DNA of 64,000 nt, from assembly GCA_949130485.1 (NCBI GenBank), contig OX422190.1, positions 7,904,167 to 7,968,166 of the forward strand, read 5' to 3'. The stretch's first letter is position 1. The number at the start of each line of letters is the position of its first letter. Below are positions 56,201 to 64,000 of this stretch, piece by piece. The translations under genes and the position numbers were made by a program. This stretch comes from Agelas oroides (lineage: Eukaryota; Porifera; Demospongiae; Agelasida; Agelasidae). The notes under the pieces are model-generated. The model was not told the origin of the DNA and searched no databases. It was given only the letters and a program-made list of their open reading frames with translations.

Positions 56201-59200
56201 GCAGCGTTTATTTTGCTCAGAGCTTTTGAGGGTGGCGTCTACTCAAAGAAATACAGTACATGTACATAGGGGATTTGTCATATACATCTATAGATCTAGA
56301 GGTGGCAGGAGATACTTGTATTATATAATATAATATGGTAGGAGATACTTGTATTTGTACAGCTGATAAAAAAACTCAGTCTGAACTTTCTGTGTTATCG
56401 GACATCAACTACATTCTATAATCTGCTCAATACCCCCCCCCCCCCCCTTCTCTGCAACATAGTTATGAACCCTCTCTCGATCACACTCTTATTATGGTGA
56501 CTCTACCTACAGGTAATTTAGGTCTAACCCTGCGTCACCGTCTGCAGTGTGAGATCAAAACAGAGCACGAGGTCAGCACGTCCATAACCAACGATGAATG
56601 CCCCATCTCACCCACCAAGGAGAATGATAGGAAATTTCGAGTGCCTTTCCAAAAGTTCACTGCTAAAGTGGAACTCACGACAGAAAAGCCCAGAGCAGAG
56701 ATGCTTGTGAGTTAATATGTCTTGCCTTATGGTTACAATACTGCTCAAAGTAAGTTGCTGGTTACAGTACCAATAGCTAGAATGCTTAGTAGTCAATTAT
56801 CTCAATAAATTCACGATTAAAGTTGAAATGACAACAGAAATGCCCCAAACAACAAAGATGCTGATAAGGTAATCATCATGATAGGTACTGCCTTATTTAA
56901 ATTGCTATTCTCAGCAAGTTGCTGGTTCAACCTTACACCTACAGTCACTTGAGCTTGCATGTCTGGAAAATGCAAAACGATGGATCAAAGACTACAATTG
57001 TGCAGAAGTGTGAAGATGATGGTTGTGGTAGTTGCGGTGCCAGACAGCCTGGCTGCTGCAATGCCACAGCTGTTACTGTTAGGTAGCCAGATTACGGGGT
57101 TGGGTGTAGGGTTAGCTTTGTCCGTGCATGTTACATTTTTGGCCTAGACCCTTGGGTTGTGCATGTGGCCGTTCCAGATAGAAATAGATTATTTTGTCAC
57201 CTACATGTATTTGAGCGCATCACTGTGTTTGAAACAGTGTATTGCTGAACTGGGGTGTGCTTATTAGTGCTTTGTATAGCTGTGAATATCTGATGCTTCC
57301 ATGAAACACTTATGAACCCTGCCTGTAATGAAGTTCAGTGGTACAGAACTTCAGGCTTGGTGATGCACTCAAAATATCCAACGGAATATTTGGTTTCTGC
57401 CTTTAACTGCCACATACGAAATATTCCTGCTTTGCAGCTTTGAGAACTTTTCCTTGTGTCCAGGTTATGAGAACTTTGGTTCTTTTTTTTTTTTGTTCAT
57501 TTTGTCCAGGTTATGAATGAAGTGGTAGTGGATCGAGGCCCCTCCCCCTATCTCACCAACCTTGAGATCTTTTGCAACGGGAGAATTATGACCTCTGTAC
57601 AGGGAGATGGTATGTATCTAAACTTAAGGCATGTGTAAAGTTAGGGATGCTTTGAACCATTGCTGTGGATGCTGCATTACTGTACTGCATTGTTAAGTGC
57701 ATTTCACTTACTAGGGCATACGTGAATGTACGCAGAAGAGCCTCGCTGGAGGCGAGGTATCTTTGCATATGTACCAGTTACATGTGTCTACATCGGTCAG
57801 CCTCTCGTCGTTGCTGTCTTCAGGAATCATCCTCTGCTCAATGGTGTCGCTGCACTTGTAGATTAACCATGATACGATTGCAGCGACACTGTCGGAGGCA
57901 GCAACAACGAGAGGCTGACCGATGTAGGCACGACTGAGGTTGTACCTACATCAGTCAGCCTTTCGACATTGCTGCCTCCTGGAATCATCCTCTGCTCGAC
58001 AATTTTCGCTGCACTTGTACTAGGGCTGGAACGGATACCTGATTATCCGGTTAATTATCTGCTACACTAAATATCCTGATTCAATAATGGTATCCGGAAC
58101 TTGCACGTGTGATCATGAGCGGTCGCAAAAGGAGGCGAACTAGTCCTATTTTAGAAGGCAAGAGGACGGCAAAATAACTTACATTTGTAAGAAAGACTTG
58201 GCGGATGGCGGAGGAACTACGAACTTGCAGAAACATCTCAGAGTGAAGCACGTGGACGAAGCCAAGAAATGTTTCGGCGAAGCTGACACCAAGCTGCCGC
58301 TGATGTCGACGTTCGCTGATGCTCGAAGATGCTCTCCTGCTTGTGCCACTCGGATCACTGAGCTGATTGCTGAGATGGTAGCCCGTGACTTACGCCCTCT
58401 TAGTGTGGTCGCGGGATCCTGATAGCAGTTTAGTAGATCCGTTCCAGCCCTAACTTGTACCCTGGTTAATCTCCTCCTTCTCTCTGCATCCATATCCGCT
58501 AGGTGGACGACTGCTCTCTGCATCCGACTCCATTTCTACCTCGTGATCATGCGCGCGCCACTGTAGATTGCATTCCTGAGCGTTAACCGAGATTCAAACC
58601 CCACACGATAATTTGCCTCACTTCCTGCTCGGCAATAAGCGCATATTTGTGATTAAGCACTGGTTTGCGTGCAGTCAGTGTGTAACTCTAAATAATGCAC
58701 ACACCAAATGCTGTTATATAGGTGGATTTCACTGTTAGGCACTCATTTCCTTCCTGTGGAGATATACTCATATGTGCTTAACAGTGTGTGAGTATGGTAT
58801 ACATATATACATAGAAATGTTTGCGCTTCCCATATATTCCTCTCTTTCTCTCCTCTCCCTTCTCTTTTCTCCCCCCTCCCCCCCCCCCCCCCCCCTTTCT
58901 GCAGGTATCATAATTGCCACGCCCACTGGTAGCACTGCCTACTCCCTGGCAGCAGGAGCCAGTATGGTTCACCCGAGTGTCCCCTGTATGATTGTCACAC
59001 CCATCTGCCCTCACTCACTCTCCTTCAGGTCTATTGTTGTCCCAGCAGGGGTCGAGATTACTGTAAGTTTATACTGTAATCCTGCAATATTATATAAGTA
59101 TCACCATAGTAGAAAGCTATACTGGAAAATATCACGAGTTTGTTGCCGTCTGTATTGTTATGAGTGTGCAGCGGCAATGCCAACAGCAACAAACGAGTGG

Positions 59201-62002
59201 TATTTTTTTCTGGTATAGCTTGGTACTATGGTGATGACAGACGAGCGCACGTGACTTGTAGTACCTGATACTGATTCTCGCGTGACTTGTAGTAATGATA
59301 CGGATTCTTGTGTGACTTGTAGTAAAAAATATGGCTTTTTATAAACTTCGTGCAGCTGCAAGGCTTCCCCATTGACTTCCATACATTAGTGTGAGTTAGA
59401 CATATGATAATTTGTTGTATCACATGTACATGTAGTTTCTTATCAGGGCATTCTCTGAATTTTGTGCAGGCAGCCATTACTATTATCAGGAGCTTATAAT
59501 AGTACTCGTTGACTGCAAAAAAAGTTTAGCTAGTAGCTAGACTTGTGTGAGGTCATACTCATACTCTCTGTGAAAGAAGCTTGAGATGTAGCACCTAGAG
59601 GTTGCATGTATACATGTACGAAAGCATTCGGAAATGAGACATGTATTAGTTGTTTTGCCGTACACTGTGTACTTACAAAGCAGCAAGTAAATTGGCAGTA
59701 TTGGTAAATATATTGCTAAACTATGCAATAATGGCCAGAGAAACGGGGTTTGATGTACGTGGTGGATGCGTATAGTGGTAAATTTTCGCTGGTCCAAATT
59801 TTTGCGAAAATCTCATTTCCAAATTTTCACGGTTTTTGGTTTTAATTCGTGTGTAGCGCGAGCTATTGACCATGCCCCTCTATCGTCGCCAGGCTAACGG
59901 AGGACGAAAGATGTCCAATAGCGATACTGCGCCATCATCAGATCGAGCGAGACTAGCGCACGAAACGCAAGTGTGAAAATTTCCACGAGTTCAAAAGTTC
60001 ACATGTTCAAATTTTCGAGGTTCTTATTTTTGCATTTTGGTCGTGGGTCACGAATATTGCGAAAATTTCCCACTATACGGTATATGCGACTAATTGTGTG
60101 GCCTCTACTTAAATTTCTGCCAAACTGGGTAGTGTAGTATCGTAAAAGATCAATCAATTGTTGTTAAAACTGCACTTGTTTTTCTTTTGGGGGTGTAATA
60201 TTTACCACTTGAAATGACTGAAGATTTACCCTTGGGACGAATTTTGATGGTACCTTTCTATCCCCCTCTAGATTCGTGTAGCCCCTCAGAGTAGGAATAC
60301 AGCTTGGGCATCATTTGATGGTAGGAACAGGCAAGAGATAAAGCAAGGAGACAGGTATGTATGTGTGTAGTATTTTGTTTCAGAGCAAAAATGATTCTGT
60401 AATCCCATTGGTCAGAGTGTAATGTATGGATCATGCCATACAGGCTTCATGCTCTGTGTGCATAAGAAAGTTGTCTACACCTTATACCTTCAGTGCAGCT
60501 ATGGTTACATTTTAGTCTAACTGCCAATCTCAACACGTGACAAGTTATAATTTATTAATGATATCCTCTCCTGCTGAACAAAGGACCACCAACAAAAGGA
60601 CAAAAAGGTCCCTAACAAACAAAGACACATGAGGCGTGCGAGTGTCCCCTACCATACAAATTAAATGTCACACAACCTCATTGCATTCACATAACGATCG
60701 AACTACCGTATAGCGGGAAAATTTGGCAGGCATTAAATTTGGCGAAATGTCATTTTTATTTGGCGGTCCTGTCATGTCACTGAAAATTATGACATCATGC
60801 AGCCACGCATATATGCGCATTGTTAGCCTCCCGCTTTGAGAGAGATGAGTCTTGCCACGTGTGTACGGTCGGCAGCATGAATCCGTCTTTCCTAGCAAAA
60901 TACTTGTACATCGCCATGACACACTTCTCTCTAGCTAGCTAGCTGAGCTGTAATCGATGAAATGGTACAGGCATGTGTAAACGCGTGGAGAACTGGCCGG
61001 CCGTACGCATGTGGCTGGCTGCAGGCTAGGGATAATATTGGCAAGCTTTAATTTGGCTGTTTTAACCCAAAATCACCATATCGCCTAATTAAAACCCTGG
61101 CCAAATTTTCTCACTATACAATATATTGATTGATTACAATGCGCATCCAATCTGAATACTGGTGCAAGATGGCGAAAACCATAAATGGGCCTCGCATTTG
61201 CCGTGTGTGTCAATGTTTACTGGACTTCCCTGCAGCTCAATGTGATGTCATGTACTTTTAAGCCTCCATATTGATCACTACACTGTTACGTGTACATGAC
61301 ATTACTCTCATCATACCCTAGCAAACATGTATTTGCTACCGTATTTATCAAAAAAACGCATGAAAATTAAATAATTTGAGTGGTCATGCCCACCCATAAA
61401 TTCCAGGAATTGAATTTCTTGCATTAGATTAGATCATGATGGATTCAAACGGCAAAAATTTCTGGGTCAAAACAGAGTTCCTGGCCTTCAGTTCACGGTC
61501 TTGTCCAGAAGTGAGGTTCTTGATAGATAGTAACAGCTGCAGCAACAAAAAGTCTTTCAAAACGCTGAAGTAGAACATTTATGGGATAACTCTTCCTCCT
61601 GGAAATTGTTCTTGTCACAAAATAAACTGACTGGGACAACTGAGAGGCTTCGTTCATGGTATTGCGCTAAATTGGATCTACCCAAAATGAATTATTGGTG
61701 GCTTGCGCTAAGTTGGATCTGCCCATAAATTCTCAGAATTGAATTTCTTGCACTAGATTGTATCATGGATTTTATTATACTCATGATAGAAATATTAAGT
61801 AACCTCATGCTTGACCGTCTGACTTTATCATCAACATATCTAAGAATTTTTTATCGTCCTTTTCTCCAGAGTAACTGTGACTACTAGCAGATGGCCAGTT
61901 CCATCCATTAACAACACTGGGCATGTAACAGACTGGTTTGATAGCTTAGCAGAGTGTCTGCAGTGGAACGTTAGGAAACAACAAAAACAAATGGGAGTAT
62001 GA
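48042..62002 (+). CDS. NADK: NAD kinase (11 exons)
   Basis: Makes NADP from NAD and ATP; cytosolic type. Exons: 48042-48091, 48715-48789, 53793-53949, 54256-54373, 54885-54973, 55769-55871, 56513-56706, 57510-57609, 58905-59062, 60272-60354, 61870-62002. All joins keep frame with GT-AG introns; 1,260 nt, 419 aa (vertebrate NADK is about 446). Motifs: YGPKAQIL near the start, GGDGT (150-154), [10 protein letters not shown] in exon 6, NE (265-266) in [19 protein letters not shown] (301-309), [15 protein letters not shown], and a C-terminal [15 protein letters not shown]. The start ATG is supported by the exact phase match of exon 1 to exon 2. Introns carry long microsatellites, the 58-bp minisatellite (intron 2) and a hAT remnant (intron 8). 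Confidence 0.93.
48340..48693 (+). repeat. (CCCT)n microsatellite in NADK intron 1
   Basis: About 350 bp of nearly pure CCCT repeats, with small TCC and CTT interruptions, ending about 20 bp before the exon 2 acceptor. Long open frames on both strands here are repeat by-products. Pure pyrimidine/purine strands could form triplex DNA. Confidence 0.95.
49317..49349. mobile_element. 33-bp hairpin MITE with perfect 9-bp target duplication
   Basis: TAGCCTCGTACACATGGCC...GTACGAGGCTA, flanked by GTTCAACCC on both sides (49308-49316 and 49350-49358), a perfect 9-bp direct repeat. One of the shortest members. Confidence 0.75.
49379..49431. mobile_element. Hairpin MITE, same family
   Basis: TAGTCTCGTTCCCAG...CTGGAACGAGGCTA with an inner TCTCC/GGAGA pairing. 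Flanks TCAATGCAT and GCAATGTGG match weakly. 49450-50440 shows nothing else supportable. Confidence 0.55.
50432..50518. repeat. Hairpin with telomere-like and CCT repeats
   Basis: GTCTTGGAACCAGACCCTAA at the left pairs with GAGGGTCTGGTTCCAACTTCCAAGAC at the right. The loop is CCCTAACCCTCCTCCTCCTCC. NADK intron 2. Confidence 0.6.
50961..52330 (+). repeat. 58-bp minisatellite, about 23 near-identical units
   Basis: Unit starts GTGCAGTATTGTGGAGGAGG, continues GGAAGGGGAGGGGACTACTA, then CTATGTACATACAACAGT; period 58. Almost all units are identical, with changes only in the last two. Because 58 is not a multiple of 3 and the unit has no stop in any forward frame, all three plus frames stay open for over 440 codons. 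Each unit carries G runs (GGAGG, GGGG, GGGG, GGGG) able to form a G-quadruplex. It lies in NADK intron 2. Confidence 0.97.
52505..52577 (-). repeat. tRNA-like sequence, 73 nt
   Basis: On minus: acceptor stem CAGTGGT/GTGACTG (6 of 7 pairs with wobble), A-box-like TAGCTTAGTG, a perfect anticodon-type stem CTGGC/GCCAG around a 7-nt loop with CTC at the anticodon place, and GGGTTCAGTT in the T arm. T33 is absent and the B box is imperfect, so a tRNA-derived SINE head or pseudo-tRNA is more likely than a working tRNA. Confidence 0.4.
52915..53190 (+). repeat. Array of CTCGTTCCCGGGCTCTCCCTAG units
   Basis: About ten units of 22-25 bp (TCTCCCTAG, C/T, CTCGTTCCCGGGC). The unit equals one end of the TAGCCTCGTTCCCAGGC hairpin family, so the array probably grew from a MITE end. 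It closes with a hairpin GAGCTCTC...GGAGAGCC. Confidence 0.8.
53211..53292 (+). repeat. (AC)n(TC)n microsatellite
   Basis: About 31 AC dinucleotides followed by about 10 TC. Pure and probably length-variable. NADK intron 2. Confidence 0.95.
53401..53467. mobile_element. 67-bp hairpin MITE with 9-bp target duplication
   Basis: TAGCCTCGTTCCCAGGC...GCCTGGGAACGAGGCTA, flanked by TCATACAAG (53392-53400) and TCATGCAAG (53468-53476), 8/9 match. The internal TGCAAGCGA recalls the 8876 member. Confidence 0.75.
53723..53789 (+). repeat. (AC)n tract before NADK exon 3
   Basis: CA-rich tract that runs straight into the exon 3 acceptor (CACACCAG at 53785-53792) and stands in place of a normal polypyrimidine tract. 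Confidence 0.9.
53950..54017 (+). repeat. (GT)n tract fused to NADK exon 3 donor
   Basis: The exon 3 donor GT at 53950 is the first unit of a (GT)n tract of about 68 bp with two TTG interruptions, so many GT dinucleotides follow the real donor. The (AC)n before exon 3 and this (GT)n are complementary and flank a 157-bp exon. Confidence 0.9.
55075..55597 (+). repeat. CTCCCTCTGTTCC-type minisatellite then (GGGA)n, NADK intron 5
   Basis: About 430 bp of CTCCCTCTG, CTCCTC and CTCTCCG units (55075-55505), followed by about 65 bp of GGGAGGGA (55532-55597). The pyrimidine and purine blocks lie on the same strand and could pair into a hairpin in RNA. Confidence 0.9.
55892..56256. mobile_element. 365-bp TA-flanked MITE in NADK intron 6
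   Basis: Left CCGTATTTCTTTGA, right inverted TCAAAGAAATACAG, TA at both sides. Inside, GGC(T/G)ACTAT and GGGCGGCGTTTATTT appear on both halves. It begins 20 bp after the exon 6 donor. Confidence 0.65.
57789..58012. repeat. Hairpin plus direct copy before the hAT remnant
   Basis: CTACATCGGTCAGCCTCTCG pairs with CGAGAGGCTGACCGATGTAG (57789-57927). A third, direct copy follows (CTACATCAGTCAGCCTTTCG, 57948-58012). The inner GGAATCATCCTCTGCTC is shared by the first and third copies. NADK intron 8. Confidence 0.75.
58021..58452 (+). mobile_element. hAT-type deletion derivative with BED-finger remnant
   Basis: TIRs TAGGGCTGGAACGGAT at both ends. An exact 8-bp target duplication ACTTGTAC at 58013-58020 and 58453-58460 is diagnostic of hAT. 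Inside, a plus frame reads [19 protein letters not shown], then [15 protein letters not shown], which fits a BED zinc finger whose second Cys is lost, then [16 protein letters not shown], the block that follows the finger in hAT transposases, then stops. The catalytic core is absent, so it depended on another hAT. Confidence 0.85.
59768..60080. mobile_element. ~313-bp MITE, CCGTATAGTGGG ends, NADK intron 9
   Basis: Left CGTATAGTGGTAAATTTTCGC, right inverted GCGAAAATTTCCCACTATACGG followed by TA. The left end is slightly decayed. Confidence 0.65.
60706..61121. mobile_element. ~416-bp MITE, CCGTATAGCGGG ends, NADK intron 10
   Basis: Left CCGTATAGCGGGAAAATTTGGC, right inverted GCCAAATTTTCTCACTATACAA, TA flanks. 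Related to 59768-60080 by its outer 8 bases. Confidence 0.65.
61357..61780 (+). repeat. Repeat shared with 43965-44345
   Basis: Second copy of the block described at 43965, here in the last NADK intron, ending about 90 bp before exon 11. TTGGATCTACCC-type and GAATTGAATTTCTTG motifs occur at each end, suggesting internal duplication. Confidence 0.65.
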
Positions 62003-62800
62003 CCATTCTCATAAGCCGCTATTCTCTGAAAAGAGTGCACTTTTTTTTTCTTTTTTTTTGTTGTTGTTGTTGTTGTTTTTTTTTACCTAGCAGGTAGATT
62101 ATGACATTGTCATTTTAAAGTTATCTATGTGAAGTATACTTGGTCTGAATAATATGAATGACAGTGTGCTTTATATTTCTGGAATATATACATTATTTCA
62201 TGTAGAAATTTAGAAAAAACAGTTTGCAGATGTTAACAGATCTTACCATATTACTGAAAATAGGTGCAGCTAGAATGTATCAATGCCACAAATTGTATGT
62301 GAATCTGCTTAGCTTTGTTCCCTAATCGTTTACTGGTTCACAATAATACACAGAAGCAGAAGAGCACTTTTCCACTTTGTGAGAGCATACAATTAATAGA
62401 AAGCAGATCAGCAGGCCCAGGAACAATGTTGTGAATCTGCAACACAACTGCATGCATCTAATATAAAGGAAACAGTGACTAGCTCTACAACACATTAGCA
62501 TTACACAACTTGACAGGATATGACCATCCTCGTAAGCCGCTATTCTCTGAAAAGAGTACACTTGTTGTTTTTTTTTGGTTGTTATTGTTGTTGTTTTTTA
62601 TCTAGCAGGTGTATTATGACATTGTCATTTTAAAGTTCTCAATGTGAAGTATACTTAGTATGAATAATAAAACTTGGTTATGAATGTGTCCTCTGACATT
62701 ATTTCATGTGGAAATTTTGAAAAAGCAGTTTGCAGATCTTAACAAATCCTACCATATTATATACTAAGAATAAGTGCGTTAGAATATATATGAATCTGCA

Positions 62801-63697
62801 ATGGGCCTTGATGGATTATTCTCTTTTTTTCTACCCTGTTATTCTATTCTTGTATTCTCAAAAATTTTACCTATTATTCTTATCATACTACCTAATTATT
62901 CTTTTCATCATGCCTATTATTCCCAGTCTAAATACAATACATCGTGCACCAAATAGATTCTTGTTATATAGATAGCCCCACAAACTGTACAAATATAATT
63001 ATAATAATTATGAATGACAATTATATTGTAACAAAACACTGAATATAGTCCTCAAGAGATGATTCCTGCTGGGATGAAAATGAGGAATTTAGAATAGAAA
63101 AAACTCGTTCAGAGGCTGCTGATGACGGTTGTACAAGCAATATCAGCCTTATAAAGCATTAGCCCAGTTTGGAAGCTCTGTCTCATGTGACTTCCACCAC
63201 GCTATTGCGTCTGTTTGAGTAGAAACATCCTCAGAAGCAGCCAAACACATTGGAAGCTCTGTCTCATGTTACTTCCACCATGCTATTGTTTGAGTAGAAA
63301 CATCCTCAGAAGCAGCCAAACACATTGGAAGCTCTGTCTCATGTTACTTCCACCACGCTATTGTTTGAGTAGAAACATCCTCAGAAGCAGCCAAACACAT
63401 TGGAAGCTCTGTCTCATGTTACTTCCACCATGCTATTGTTTGAGTAGAAACACCCTCAGAAGCAGTCAAACACATTGGAAGCTCTGCTTTCAGGCCATCT
63501 ATGATTGGTGTGGAGTCCAAGAAGGTGAATGCACATAAGGAATGCATGCCTAGACTCAACGCCAATTGCTGTTAGGTGTAGTCTACAAAACTAGGACCTA
63601 TTATTCTTTTATTTATTAGAATTTTTTTACCTATTATTCTCGAATGATTCTCGATTCTTTTTGCTACCTATTATTATGCTAGCATAATCCATCAAGG
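62801..63697. mobile_element. 897-bp insertion with CCTTGATGGATTA ends
   Basis: Left CCTTGATGGATTATTCTC, right inverted ATAATCCATCAAGG, splitting the duplicated block. The interior is rich in TATTATTCT on both sides and holds a four-unit minisatellite. Confidence 0.6.
63169..63486 (+). repeat. 75-81 bp minisatellite, four units
   Basis: Units begin TTGGAAGCTCTGTCTCATGT; the first is 81 bp, the next three are 75 bp. The 75-bp period keeps a 25-codon frame open, which explains the apparent 107-codon reading frame. Confidence 0.9.
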
Positions 63698-64000
63698 CGT
63701 AATATGCAATGCCACAAATTGTATGTGAATCTGCTTACCTTTGTCACAGCCCCTAATCTTTTACTGGTTCACAGTAATACACATGCAGAAGAGCACTTTT
63801 CCACTTTTCCACTTTGTGAGAGCATAAAATTAATAGAAAGCAGATCAGCAGGCCCAGGAACAATGTTGTGAATCTGCAACACAACTGCATGCATCTAATA
63901 TAAAGGAAACAGTGACTAGCTCTACAACACATTAACAGTATACAACTTGACATAATGGTAAGCTGAAGCCATAATGGTAAAGGAAGAGGGTGAGGGTACA

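Larger units (their letters stand above)
62003..63960 (+). repeat. Tandem duplication downstream of NADK
   Basis: A ~520-bp unit beginning CTCATAAGCCGCTATTCTCTG (62010) repeats from 62529. It contains T/TTG-rich runs, then AGGTAGATTATGACATTGTC-like sequence and, at the far end, ACTGGTTCACAATAATACAC. The second unit is split by the insertion at 62801-63697 and continues to about 63950. The first unit starts within the NADK 3' UTR. An AATAAA lies near 62664. No gene is supported. Confidence 0.75.

Noticed and set aside
63169-63538. CRISPR-like array or repeat protein gene
   Set aside because: Units are contiguous with no unique spacers; this is a simple minisatellite.

Overview
The window looks like animal nuclear DNA, most probably from a sponge (demosponge). 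It is AT-leaning and has short GT-AG introns, metazoan multi-exon enzyme genes, dense small inverted-repeat transposons, mini- and microsatellites, and no bacterial gene packing. The taxon is inferred from gene content and repeat style; nothing in the sequence names it.

Layout. 1-3.2 kb: an intronless CmcI-like (cephalosporin-hydroxylase family) methyltransferase in a segment that recurs at 30.6-36.3 kb. 3.2-9.3 kb: two tRNA-derived SINE copies, the tail of a LINE ORF, a 60-bp minisatellite of about 25 units inside that LINE's 3' region, and small repeats. 12.0-12.7 kb: a secreted protein of unknown family. 13.3-16.7 kb: a 3.4-kb palindrome of two inverted copies of a 1.55-kb element; a third copy lies at 28.1-29.7 kb. 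17.1-19 kb: a broken GT92 glycosyltransferase interrupted by another palindromic element. 20-23.8 kb: a large inverted repeat, a 698-bp element with 9-bp target duplications, and a nested 386-bp MITE. 24.0-25.6 kb: an intronless UDP-glycosyltransferase. 29.7-30.5 kb: a TIR element carrying a broken gene fragment. 30.7-33.2 kb: an apparently intact pogo/Tigger transposon sitting in the second methyltransferase copy.

38.5-47.4 kb: a nine-exon deoxynucleoside kinase (TK2/dNK-like) on +, reconstructed exon by exon, with E2F- and CCAAT-like promoter sites. 48.0-62.0 kb: an eleven-exon NAD kinase on +, starting 626 bp after the first gene ends. Their introns hold most of the microsatellites, a three-frame-open 58-bp minisatellite, a hAT remnant and several TA-flanked MITEs. 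62-64 kb: a tandemly duplicated AT-rich block with an 897-bp insertion.

How the parts relate. The two kinases belong to nucleotide and cofactor metabolism (dNTP salvage; NADP supply). The methyltransferase pair gives a natural before/after comparison, because one copy preserves empty sites for transposons present in the other. All exon joins rest on reading frame, splice consensus and remembered family resemblance; no alignment or transcript data were available.
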